Shown: positions 1 to 5,252, counted from the first letter of the stretch. The stretch: DNA of 5,252 bases from JALOOE01 sp964423545 (GCA_964423545.1 CAYRFV010000348.1:1-5252), one strand, 5' to 3'. The notes: generated by a model from the sequence alone, not told the origin. Numbers and translations: made by a program.

Positions 1-210
1 TCGCACCGTGGCTAGAGGTAGCAGACCTACTCCTACATCGTGGCTCTCCATCAGAGTTGTGACCTCAACGGCGTAGGACGTCCCGCCAACGTGGAGAACG
101 TAGTCGGGAGGGTCTGGCCCGTCCTCCCATTCGATGGCCGATCCCGGGTAGTGAGTGCAAAGGAATCGCTGGAAGGCGGCTTTGCACTGCTCCTCATCTT
201 GCCGCTTCAT
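1..210 (-). CDS. Partial hypothetical protein, possibly nuclease-like (5' part, runs off the left edge)
   Basis: An open minus-strand frame starts with ATG at 210-208 and stays open to base 1, giving 70 visible residues; the 3' end lies outside the window. The start is supported by AGGTGG and GGAAGG purine runs just upstream and by the ATGA overlap with the stop of the preceding gene, which implies translational coupling. In-frame sequence upstream of a possible GTG at 222 is closed by TAG. The visible part begins MKRQDEEQCK. Residues 27-51 contain an acidic stretch, then PDPPDY (Asp36), then YAVEVTTL (Glu49). A D-x12-E-x-T pattern followed by a beta strand resembles the core of PD-(D/E)xK restriction-endonuclease-like folds, with Thr in place of the usual Lys. 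That reading is an inference from a short fragment. No signal peptide or membrane segment is visible. The coding frame is well supported; the function is uncertain. Confidence 0.72.
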   Translation of the reverse strand, partial: MKRQDEEQCKAAFQRFLCTHYPGSAIEWEDGPDPPDYVLHVGGTSYAVEVTTLMESHDVGVGLLPLATVR

Positions 211-842
211 GCCTTCCGCCACCTATTCAGACTGGAGAACTGCCACACCGTCACCGGCACTCTCGCGATGCGATACTCCGGCAGCCAGACGCGCTGCTGC
301 GGCAGTTCATCATCCCACGCGTCCTTGTCCACTCGCTTGTCGCTGCCCATCAGGAACCAACCGGCAGGGATGGTCACCCAATCGAATTGCAGCGGCCCAG
401 GCTCGGTCGGAGAGGGAGTTTTCGGCAGCGGGGCGGTAGTAGGGGCAGCCCCTGCATCCGTCGCGCGAAGCAGATCCTGCAGTCGCGCCTTCAGCGGCTG
501 ATAGACCTCCTCCTGGATGACGGTCTCGAAGAACGCCGATGCCGTTGCAGCGAGCACCACAAGGATCAGATCGCGTGCCCGGTTCTGCACGGCTTGCCAG
601 CGGGCTGCCGCTTCGCGCCCCTTTGTTTGGGCCGTCTGCGACTGGCCAGTCATCAGGATCGATTCGAGCCGCTGCAGCGAGCTCAGGACGGTCTCTGCGT
701 CAGTCTGGCGCTGCTCTTTGATTGCCTGCACCACCTGCTGGAGACTGCGCAGTTCGGCCTCGAACGCGGCCAGCGAACTGGCTTGCTGATCGGACACTTC
801 CTGCTGGGGTGCGGACGCTTCGTGGGTGGGTTCGTCGATCAT
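207..842 (-). CDS. Membrane-anchored coiled-coil protein with truncated FGE/SUMF1-type domain
   Basis: The 211-residue protein (begins MIDEPTHEAS) has four visible parts. Residues ~22-65 are a heptad-like, Gln/Glu/Leu-rich coiled coil. Residues ~91-109 (DLILVVLAATASAFFETVI) are a probable single membrane segment. Residues ~130-150 are an Ala/Pro/Thr linker. Residues ~153-201 match the start of the formylglycine-generating enzyme/SUMF1/EgtB fold: an IPAGWFLMGSD motif, then DDELPQQRVWLPEY and RIARVPVTVWQF. The full domain is normally about 200-250 residues, so most of it, including the C-terminal active-site region, is missing; the protein ends SSLNRWRKA. It is unlikely to be an active FGE or sulfoxide synthase. 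The start at 842 is chosen because AGGAG lies seven bases upstream; an in-frame ATG at 860 overlaps the TATAAT box, and the frame stays open to an ATG at 956 without coding character. The stop TGA overlaps the next gene's ATG. It may be a degraded gene or a short coupled partner protein. Confidence 0.75.
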   Translation of the reverse strand: MIDEPTHEASAPQQEVSDQQASSLAAFEAELRSLQQVVQAIKEQRQTDAETVLSSLQRLESILMTGQSQTAQTKGREAAARWQAVQNRARDLILVVLAATASAFFETVIQEEVYQPLKARLQDLLRATDAGAAPTTAPLPKTPSPTEPGPLQFDWVTIPAGWFLMGSDKRVDKDAWDDELPQQRVWLPEYRIARVPVTVWQFSSLNRWRKA

Positions 843-858
843 GGGGCGCTCCTGGCCC

Positions 859-867
859 ATTATATCA
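859..867 (-). promoter_or_regulatory. Extended -10 promoter element (TGATATAAT)
   Basis: Read on the minus strand, the sequence is TGATATAAT: a perfect TATAAT with the TGn extension, placed 16 bases before the chosen ATG at 842. No convincing -35 hexamer is seen 16-18 bases upstream, which is acceptable for an extended -10 promoter. The predicted transcript would begin close to the AGGAG ribosome site, giving a leader of only about a dozen bases. It also argues against starts at 860 and 956. The match is by eye and could be chance. Confidence 0.45.
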
Positions 868-1034
868 CGGTTCGTGTCTCTGGCCGTGAGCGGAGCCATG
901 GTTTCGGCAAGAAGCGGGTCGGCTGATGGACTTGCGCCGACAGCGGTTCCCGGCAAACGCTGGCACGAGCGCTTCTGCTTCGGACGTGCCTCTCAGGCCA
1001 GCAGCGCAGGCGATCTCTCCGTGGAGCAGCGGGC

Positions 1035-1063
1035 TTGACGGAGCAATCTTACTGTGTTAGGCT
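1035..1063 (+). promoter_or_regulatory. Probable sigma-70-type promoter of the vapBC pair
   Basis: TTGACG (1035-1040) is five of six to the consensus -35. After a 17-base spacer comes TAGGCT (1058-1063), a weak -10 (three of six) preceded by TGT, an extended -10 signature. Transcription would start near 1070, leaving a leader of about 23 bases that carries GGAGG (1081-1085), seven bases before the antitoxin ATG. It lies directly upstream of, and partly within, the repeated TCTTAC half-sites. Confidence 0.5.
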
Positions 1064-1093
1064 TGTCTTACTCTTGGTCTGGAGGTAAGACAA
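1047..1093 (+). promoter_or_regulatory. Candidate VapBC autoregulatory operator: three phased half-sites
   Basis: TCTTAC occurs at 1047-1052 and 1066-1071 (both continuing to TCTTACT), and its complement GTAAGA occurs at 1085-1090. The centres are exactly 19 bp apart. The second and third belong to a perfect 9-bp inverted repeat, TTGTCTTAC (1063-1071) and GTAAGACAA (1085-1093), with a 13-base spacer holding most of the ribosome site. The first half-site lies between -35 and -10, the second covers the predicted transcription start, and the third reaches the antitoxin ATG. AbrB-type antitoxins usually repress their own operon by binding such symmetric DNA. The repeats are seen directly; the operator role is inferred. 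An RNA hairpin with GGAG in its loop is an alternative. Confidence 0.55.
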
Positions 1094-1326
1094 TGGAGGC
1101 GCACGCGGCACGTATCAGCAGCAAGTACCAGGTGGTCATCCCGAAAGCGGTGCGGGAGGCCCTGCGCCTCCGGCCGGAAGGCGCCCTGCTTTTTCTCGTG
1201 GATGGCGATACGATCATCGTGAGGTCCAAGCCGGACAGCTTCACCCGGGCCCTGCAGGGGCTGCACCGCGAACTTTGGCCCGATCCGGACACATGGCTGG
1301 AAGGAGAGCGGGCGTCATGGGAGTGA
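1093..1326 (+). CDS. vapB: AbrB/MazE/SpoVT-type antitoxin (VapB-like)
   Basis: This 77-residue DNA-binding antitoxin is expected to neutralise the PIN toxin encoded directly downstream and, with it, repress the shared promoter. Residues ~7-45 show the swapped-hairpin AbrB fold: ISSKYQVVIPKAVREALRL, then a PEGALLFLVDGDTIIVRSKP strand pair. The C-terminal tail, GLHRELWPDPDTW followed by LEGERASWE, is the usual flexible toxin-wrapping part, with aromatic and acidic residues. The ATG at 1093 is chosen because GGAGG sits seven bases upstream. A GTG at 1054 in the same frame would place the start before the predicted transcription start and lacks coding character. The gene overlaps the toxin gene by 10 bases, typical of coupled toxin-antitoxin operons. 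Family membership is clear; the symbol reflects type rather than proven orthology. Confidence 0.9.
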   Translation: MEAHAARISSKYQVVIPKAVREALRLRPEGALLFLVDGDTIIVRSKPDSFTRALQGLHRELWPDPDTWLEGERASWE

Positions 1327-1775
1327 GCGAGCTCGAGCGCGCCCTTACGGCGTGGCGGCTGGCCGTGCTCGACACGATGGTGTTTTCCTATCACCTGTCC
1401 GCGCATCCGCGCTATGTGGCGTTGACCTCCGCCGTATTGGAGTCCGTCGAGGCGGGACGCATCGAGGGACTGATCACCACGGTCACGCTGGCTGAGATTC
1501 TGACAGCGCCGGCCAAGGCGCGCAATGAGGTGGCAATGGAGGAGTACCGGCTCTATCTGACGCAGTTTCCGCACCTGCGCCTGGTCTCGTTGGATGCGAC
1601 GCTGGCCGCTGAAACCGCGCGAGTACGGGCCGAGACTGGCCTGCGCACGCCGGACGCCGTCCAGGTGGCTGCAGGGCGACTGGCAGGCGCAGACGCCATC
1701 ATCACCAACGACCGCCGGTGGGCGGGCCGGGTGCTGCAGCCCGTGGTGGTGATGCTGGACGATTACGCCGGGTGA
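1317..1775 (+). CDS. vapC: PIN-domain ribonuclease toxin (VapC-like)
   Basis: The 152-residue protein is a full-length PIN domain, the toxin of the type II module with the preceding AbrB-type antitoxin. PIN toxins are Mg2+-dependent endoribonucleases that cut tRNA, rRNA or mRNA; the target here cannot be predicted. The acidic residues are all present: Asp19 in AVLDTMVFSYHL, Glu60 in VTLAEILTAPAK, Asp113 in LRTPDAVQVAAG, and Asp132 in AIITNDRRW. The TPDA and TNDRRW motifs are characteristic. The start at 1317 lies inside the antitoxin gene, 10 bases before that gene's end, with GGAG (1303-1306) about ten bases upstream; an earlier in-frame ATG at 1275 would extend further into the antitoxin and has no support. 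The module looks intact. It probably has no separate promoter. Confidence 0.92.
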   Translation: MGVSELERALTAWRLAVLDTMVFSYHLSAHPRYVALTSAVLESVEAGRIEGLITTVTLAEILTAPAKARNEVAMEEYRLYLTQFPHLRLVSLDATLAAETARVRAETGLRTPDAVQVAAGRLAGADAIITNDRRWAGRVLQPVVVMLDDYAG

Positions 1776-1924
1776 GAATCGCAAAAGCCACACCAGCTTA
1801 CAGACAAACGGAGTAATCCTCACTATGCTCTTCCCCAGGCGTGCGACGCGCGACGCGGGTTCCGGCAGAAGCGACGCCGCGGCTCGGCGCACCTCGATAA
1901 GCAATTCGAACGGATGGAGGCAAG
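1776..1924. other. Intergenic spacer between vapC and the PhyH gene
   Basis: This spacer holds GGAGG (1916-1920), four bases before the PhyH gene ATG. No strong hairpin terminator follows vapC. No -35/-10 pair better than weak partial matches (for example CACTAT at 1821-1826) could be found for the dioxygenase gene, so whether it is transcribed independently or by readthrough from vapBC is unresolved. Confidence 0.4.
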
Positions 1925-2719
1925 ATGAGTCTGACGGACCTACAAGTGGATCTGTATCGGCGAAACGGTTTTGTGAACGGCGGCCCGGTGCTGGACGATG
2001 AGACGGTCGAGGTCCTGCGTGCGGAGACGCTGCGGGTGATCGCGGATCGGGACAATCCGAGCGTCAAACAGCCGGTGCTGCTGCGCAACCTGACCCAGGA
2101 TGCCGACCGGCCCATCTGGCAGATCGTCAACATCTACGAGGCCAGCCCGGCGTTCCGCACCCTGGTGACCAATCCCCTCATCGCGGAGATGGCCGCCCGG
2201 TTGAGCGGCGCCCGGGAGCTGCGCATCTGGCACGACCAGATCCAGTACAAGCCGCAGGAGCTCGGCGGCCGCCTCCACTGGCACCAGGATTCGCCGGCAT
2301 GGCCCACCCTCCAGCCCAAGACCGCGCAGATCACCGCGTGGGTGGCGCTGGACGACGCCGACCTCGACAACGGCTGCATGTACATGGCGCCGGGCTCGCA
2401 CCTCTGGGGCGACCAGGATGCGTTTCTGCGCTCGGTGCCCGATGGCGCGCCCCTGCCCGACAGCTACCACGGGCAGCCGGTCTACGTGGTCACCTGCCCG
2501 GTCAAGAAGGGACACGTCCACTTCCATCATTCGCTGACGTGGCACGGCTCGGGCGCCAACACCAGCAAGCGGCCGCGGCGGGCCATCGCCATTCACTACA
2601 TGAGCGAGGAGACCCGCTACGATGCGGCCGGCAATCACCCGATGAAGCCGTTCATCACGGTGGCCGATGGAGAACGAGTGGCAGGCGACGCGTTCCCGCG
2701 GGTCTGGCCGCCGCGCTGA
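1925..2719 (+). CDS. Phytanoyl-CoA dioxygenase (PhyH) family Fe(II)/2-oxoglutarate oxygenase
   Basis: This complete 264-residue protein, probably soluble, has the PhyH double-stranded beta-helix fold. Such enzymes couple 2-oxoglutarate decarboxylation to hydroxylation or a related oxidation; bacterial members act on varied small molecules, and the substrate here is unknown. The facial triad is visible as His120-x-Asp122 in LHWHQDSPAWPTLQP and His207 in SLTWHGSGAN. Arg218 or Arg219 in NTSKRPRRA is the likely 2-oxoglutarate-binding residue. The middle motif AWVALDDADLDNGCMYMAPG, followed by SH, is the family signature, and the opening VDLYRRNGFV is the usual N-terminal helix. The length is typical and no key residue is missing. 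The start has GGAGG four bases upstream. The gene stands alone and converges on the long minus-strand gene, with a hairpin downstream. It has no obvious functional tie to vapBC. Confidence 0.92.
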   Translation: MSLTDLQVDLYRRNGFVNGGPVLDDETVEVLRAETLRVIADRDNPSVKQPVLLRNLTQDADRPIWQIVNIYEASPAFRTLVTNPLIAEMAARLSGARELRIWHDQIQYKPQELGGRLHWHQDSPAWPTLQPKTAQITAWVALDDADLDNGCMYMAPGSHLWGDQDAFLRSVPDGAPLPDSYHGQPVYVVTCPVKKGHVHFHHSLTWHGSGANTSKRPRRAIAIHYMSEETRYDAAGNHPMKPFITVADGERVAGDAFPRVWPPR

Positions 2720-2759
2720 GGCACGCTTCACGCCGGTCGTTCGATCACCCGAGTGCAAA

Positions 2760-2789
2760 CGAGGGCCGGAGCGTATGCTCCGGCCCTCG
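2760..2789. terminator. Perfect 13-bp hairpin in the convergent spacer, probable bidirectional terminator
   Basis: CGAGGGCCGGAGC (2760-2772) pairs perfectly with GCTCCGGCCCTCG (2777-2789) around a GTAT loop. It begins 41 bases after the PhyH gene stop and also lies downstream of the minus-strand gene. No T-tract follows on the plus strand; on the minus strand only GTTTG follows. It is therefore a strong stem with a poor U-tract, which is common in GC-rich genomes. Termination in both directions is inferred from its place between converging genes. Confidence 0.6.
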
Positions 2790-2847
2790 CCGCATCCCGC
2801 GATCGCCCCGGGCGTCGCTCCGCTGCATCAGGGCAAACCGACCGGTT

Positions 2848-2899
2848 CCTGTACCGCAATCCTCTGGATTGCCCCTGTACCGCAATCCTCTGGATTGCC
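2848..2899. repeat. Two perfect 26-bp tandem repeats, each with a 7-bp hairpin
   Basis: The units at 2848-2873 and 2874-2899 are identical over all 26 bases. Each contains GCAATCCTCTGGATTGC, an inverted repeat of 7 bp around a 3-base loop (2856-2872 and 2882-2898). The remaining part of the unit is CCTGTACC plus a final C. Because each core is self-complementary, the two cores can also pair with each other. The array ends 28 bases beyond the stop of the minus-strand gene. It resembles REP-type or other dispersed intergenic palindromes, but copy number elsewhere in the genome cannot be seen. With two contiguous copies and no spacers, it is not a CRISPR array. Confidence 0.8.
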
Positions 2900-2927
2900 C
2901 CGCGCCGTCGGTCGCCCGCACCGTGCG

Positions 2928-5252
2928 CTAACTGATCGTCAGCTCCTGGTTAGCAACCTGGTCCATCAACCGCGACAGGTTGCGCAGCGTCGCGTTGCCG
3001 CTGCCATGGTTCGCCACGTAGATCGTCGAATCGGCGACGATCGTACCCACGAGCACCGGCGCCGCGGCCGGAGTGATGCCTGGCGCGGCCTGCGGCTGGG
3101 CCGTCTGGGTGAACTCGTTGGCGTGCAGCGTCAGATGGCGGCAGACCACGAAGCTGCGGCCCGCTTCGAAGACATTGTCGCCCCACTGGCAGCGGCCGAA
3201 CAGGTCGATCGGGAAGGTGACGCTCTGCTGCCCCTCGGCCGCCTTGCGCAGCTCCTCGATCACCTCGGTTCCCACCGCCATGCGGACGATCTGGTTGCCC
3301 CGCAGCTGCAGCGTGCCCAGGAAGCTGTTGATCAGCCGGATCTGATTCTCCTTGAGCCGGCTGGAGATCCGCTGCAGGAAATCGACGTTCAGCAGCTCGT
3401 CGATGAACGGGATCGGCGCGGGCGGGCCGTAGAGGCTCACGATGCCCACAATCTCATTGTTCGCCAGCAGGTAGGTGTCATCCTGGTCGAGCACGTTGAC
3501 GATGGGCAGCAGGCCGGCGGCCTCGCTCAGTCGCCGCGCGCGCTCCAGGATGATCGCCGTGCCCGGCCGGGTCTTGGCCGCAGTGCGACGGATGTCCAGC
3601 AGCAGATCGAGCGTCGTGGCCGCGTTCAGCGCCTCACCTCCGAGCGCCAGGACCAGCTTGCTGTAACTGAGAAGCTCGCCCTGGCTCTGGAGCGCGCGCT
3701 GCTCGGGGGTGGCAATGACCCGCTGCACGGCGCTCTGAACCTTCTTGCGGTCGGTGAGATCGAGGCCGGCGATCTTCTGCGCCGCATCCAGCGCGACCCG
3801 CTGGAACACCGTGCGCCTCAGCTCTCCCGTATCCGCAAGCCCGAAGAGCTGCAGCGGCGCATCCACGCCCGATTCCTGCGCCACCGCCTCGAAGATCTTG
3901 CGCGTGGGCGCGAAGCTTTCGGGCGACAGCGCCTCGAACAGGTTCTCGGCCAGCACGACGCGATCGGCGTGGGTCACGGCGAACAGTGCGCCGGCGACGA
4001 CGAACCCGGCCAGGTGACAGCCGCGCACCTCGACGCGCGCACACTGGTCGAGGGTCAGCGCGCCGCCGTCGACTTCGACCATAAAGGCGATGTCCACCGC
4101 GAAATCGCGCAGCAGCACGGAGTTCACCCCGGAGAAGCGGATCGGGTCGCGCAGAATGAGCCGGCTGCCCGGGCCGCAGCCCGCGATCTTGATGTGCAGC
4201 TCCGGTTCGCCCGCCTTGCGCTCGATCTCGATCCCCCCGACCTCCTGCTCGCCATGCAGCAGGCAGATGCAGATGTCCCGCTCCCCGCGCGCCATCAGGT
4301 CCTTGAGCGCCTCGTCCAGGCGCTCGTAGTCGCCCCCCTTGCCGACGCAGATGCAGCGGCCGCCTCCGCGCGCCTGGCACAGGATGTCGATGGCGTCCTG
4401 CACCGTCTTCGCGGCGGCCAGGTTGGAGCACTTCGATGGATCGTAGGCCACCTGGCTGGCGATGCTGAGGTTGGCGCCGAAGCGCAGGATCTGCCCCGGC
4501 ACGGCCGCACCGCCCGCGTCGAGCAGCACCGCCTCCACCCGCTGCAGGCCGGCCGCGCCCAGCGTCCAGCCGCACTCGGCGATGCCGTTGGGGCCGGTCG
4601 TGGGCATCGGCTGGGCGACCGAGAGGCTCCCGCCCCCCTGCACCACCGTGAAGCGCACCTGCGCGCCGATCACCGGCGCCTGCCCGTTCACCACGCGCAC
4701 CCGCAGCGGCTGCGGCAGCGCGTTGCCCGGCATCGCCTCCTGTCCGTCGCCGCCAACGTAGAGCAGCGTGATCAGCTCGGTCAGGGGCGGAAAGAGCTTG
4801 CGGCAGTCCTGCACGACCGTGAAAACGCCGGCCGCTCGGCTGACGATGGCGAGCTTGCAGAAGTGATGCTCGATCCCGGCCCGCGGCTGGGGGATCGGGT
4901 TGGGCGGGGTGGCCGTGTCGCGCGGCCACTCGACATCCGCCGTGGCGGTGCGCGCCGGGATCAGCCAGTAGTCACCCACATGATAGCGCTTGCCCGCCTC
5001 CACCTGGACCTGGACGCCGTCCTCCAGCTCCAGCCAGGCGCCGCCGGCCGGATTCGCCAGGACCCCATCCCAGCGCCGCGCCTTCGGGTTGTTGGGAAGG
5101 CCGGCAAGCGTGTCCGGGAAGTTGGCCTTGTCCACGCTCGCCGCGTTCGGGTCCGTGACGTCGAGCGTGAGCACCTCGCCTTCGGCGTTGGCGAGCTTGA
5201 CCAGGATGCCGGCCTCCCCGCGCAGCTCGCGCTGATCGTCGATGACCTCGAC
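2928..5252 (-). CDS. Large DUF6519-like protein with Big-1-like and right-handed beta-helix regions (5' end outside window)
   Basis: The frame is open from base 5252 to TAG at 2928-2930, giving 774 visible residues; the true start lies beyond the right edge. A GTG at 5174 is internal, since VEVIDDQRELRGEAG and more continuous coding sequence precede it. Visible residues ~1-150 (GDYWLIPARTA, then GIEHHFCKLAIV) match, from memory, the core of DUF6519 proteins, often found with phage-tail-like or surface structures. Residues ~180-265 look like a Big-1 Ig-like domain (VRVVNGQAPVIGAQVRFTV). A TVQDAIDIL helix and RCICVGKGGDYERLDEAL lead into right-handed beta-helix rungs (~350-440, ~590-720), such as HADRVVLAENLF. 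Between them, ~445-585 is helical and breaks the rung pattern. The C-terminus, VADSTIYVANHGSGN onward, looks complete. No catalytic site is recognised. A structural or binding role is likelier than an enzymatic one, but this is inference. Confidence 0.85.
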   Translation of the reverse strand, partial: VEVIDDQRELRGEAGILVKLANAEGEVLTLDVTDPNAASVDKANFPDTLAGLPNNPKARRWDGVLANPAGGAWLELEDGVQVQVEAGKRYHVGDYWLIPARTATADVEWPRDTATPPNPIPQPRAGIEHHFCKLAIVSRAAGVFTVVQDCRKLFPPLTELITLLYVGGDGQEAMPGNALPQPLRVRVVNGQAPVIGAQVRFTVVQGGGSLSVAQPMPTTGPNGIAECGWTLGAAGLQRVEAVLLDAGGAAVPGQILRFGANLSIASQVAYDPSKCSNLAAAKTVQDAIDILCQARGGGRCICVGKGGDYERLDEALKDLMARGERDICICLLHGEQEVGGIEIERKAGEPELHIKIAGCGPGSRLILRDPIRFSGVNSVLLRDFAVDIAFMVEVDGGALTLDQCARVEVRGCHLAGFVVAGALFAVTHADRVVLAENLFEALSPESFAPTRKIFEAVAQESGVDAPLQLFGLADTGELRRTVFQRVALDAAQKIAGLDLTDRKKVQSAVQRVIATPEQRALQSQGELLSYSKLVLALGGEALNAATTLDLLLDIRRTAAKTRPGTAIILERARRLSEAAGLLPIVNVLDQDDTYLLANNEIVGIVSLYGPPAPIPFIDELLNVDFLQRISSRLKENQIRLINSFLGTLQLRGNQIVRMAVGTEVIEELRKAAEGQQSVTFPIDLFGRCQWGDNVFEAGRSFVVCRHLTLHANEFTQTAQPQAAPGITPAAAPVLVGTIVADSTIYVANHGSGNATLRNLSRLMDQVANQELTIS

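Noticed and set aside
1..206. Frameshifted remainder of the FGE domain downstream of the truncation
   Set aside because: The frame in use encodes an unrelated protein, and the other frames are closed by stops or show no FGE motifs such as the C-terminal GGS/WE-type sequences.
40..926. Several plus-strand open frames across the left region
   Set aside because: They are antisense to the minus-strand FGE-stub and nuclease-like genes, have low-complexity Arg/Ser/Cys-rich translations and no ribosome sites; the minus-strand products show recognisable domains.
843..956. N-terminal extension of the FGE-stub gene to ATG 956 or 860
   Set aside because: The extension overlaps the TGATATAAT element, shows no coding character, and the ATG at 842 has a well-placed AGGAG.
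1054..1092. Upstream GTG start for the antitoxin
   Set aside because: It would start before the predicted transcription start and translate the operator; the ATG at 1093 has GGAGG at ideal spacing and begins the normal AbrB-type N-terminus.
1798..1829. Promoter for the PhyH gene (TTACAG...CACTAT or TATGCT)
   Set aside because: The -35 matches the consensus at only two positions and spacing is poor for the better -10; too weak to call.
1068..1904. Long minus-strand frame opposite vapBC
   Set aside because: It is a GC-rich shadow of the antitoxin and toxin genes, with His/Arg-rich sequence and no domain.
1940..2758. Long minus-strand frame opposite the PhyH gene
   Set aside because: The plus strand encodes a complete enzyme with all active-site residues; the antisense product is Arg/His/Val-rich and featureless.
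2848..2899. Mini CRISPR array
   Set aside because: The two repeat units are directly adjacent with no spacer, and no cas gene is present.
3634..4929. 431-codon minus-strand frame inside the DUF6519-like gene
   Set aside because: It is an out-of-frame reading of the same strand with Arg/Ala/Gly-rich low-complexity sequence, typical of high-GC genes.

Overview
The window comes from a GC-rich bacterial chromosome. It holds no rRNA, tRNA or other taxonomic marker, so the lineage stays open. The gene mix is an FGE/SUMF1-type domain on a membrane-anchored coiled coil, an AbrB/PIN toxin-antitoxin pair, a PhyH dioxygenase and a large DUF6519-like beta-helix protein. That mix would fit Chloroflexota or a similar environmental group, but this is only an impression from gene content.

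Left part (1-1092): two minus-strand genes form a small operon. The first (207-842) encodes a 211-residue protein with a coiled coil, one probable membrane segment, a Pro-rich linker and only the first ~50 residues of a formylglycine-generating-enzyme-like domain. Its stop overlaps the next gene's start in an ATGA junction. That second gene (210 to beyond base 1) shows a weak restriction-endonuclease-like pattern and leaves the window. A TGATATAAT extended -10 element lies just upstream of the first gene. The divergent intergenic region (843-1092) also carries the vapBC promoter.

Middle (1093-1775): an AbrB-type antitoxin and a PIN-domain toxin overlap by 10 bases and form a complete VapBC-type module. 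Its promoter and start region hold three TCTTAC half-sites at an exact 19-bp pitch, two direct and one inverted. The inner two belong to a perfect 9-bp inverted repeat ending at the antitoxin start codon. This is a good candidate for the autoregulatory operator.

Right part (1925-5252): a complete PhyH-family Fe(II)/2-oxoglutarate oxygenase gene (plus strand) converges on the 3' end of a very long minus-strand gene that enters from the right edge. The long gene (774 visible codons) encodes a DUF6519-like protein with a Big-1-like Ig domain and a right-handed beta-helix interrupted by a predicted helical insertion. The 208-bp convergent spacer holds a perfect 13-bp hairpin, probably a shared terminator, and two perfect 26-bp tandem repeats, each with a 7-bp hairpin core.

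No functional link between the four gene blocks can be shown from sequence alone. The most unusual items are the truncated FGE/nuclease-like operon, the phased vapBC operator, the tandem hairpin repeats and the helical insertion in the beta-helix protein.
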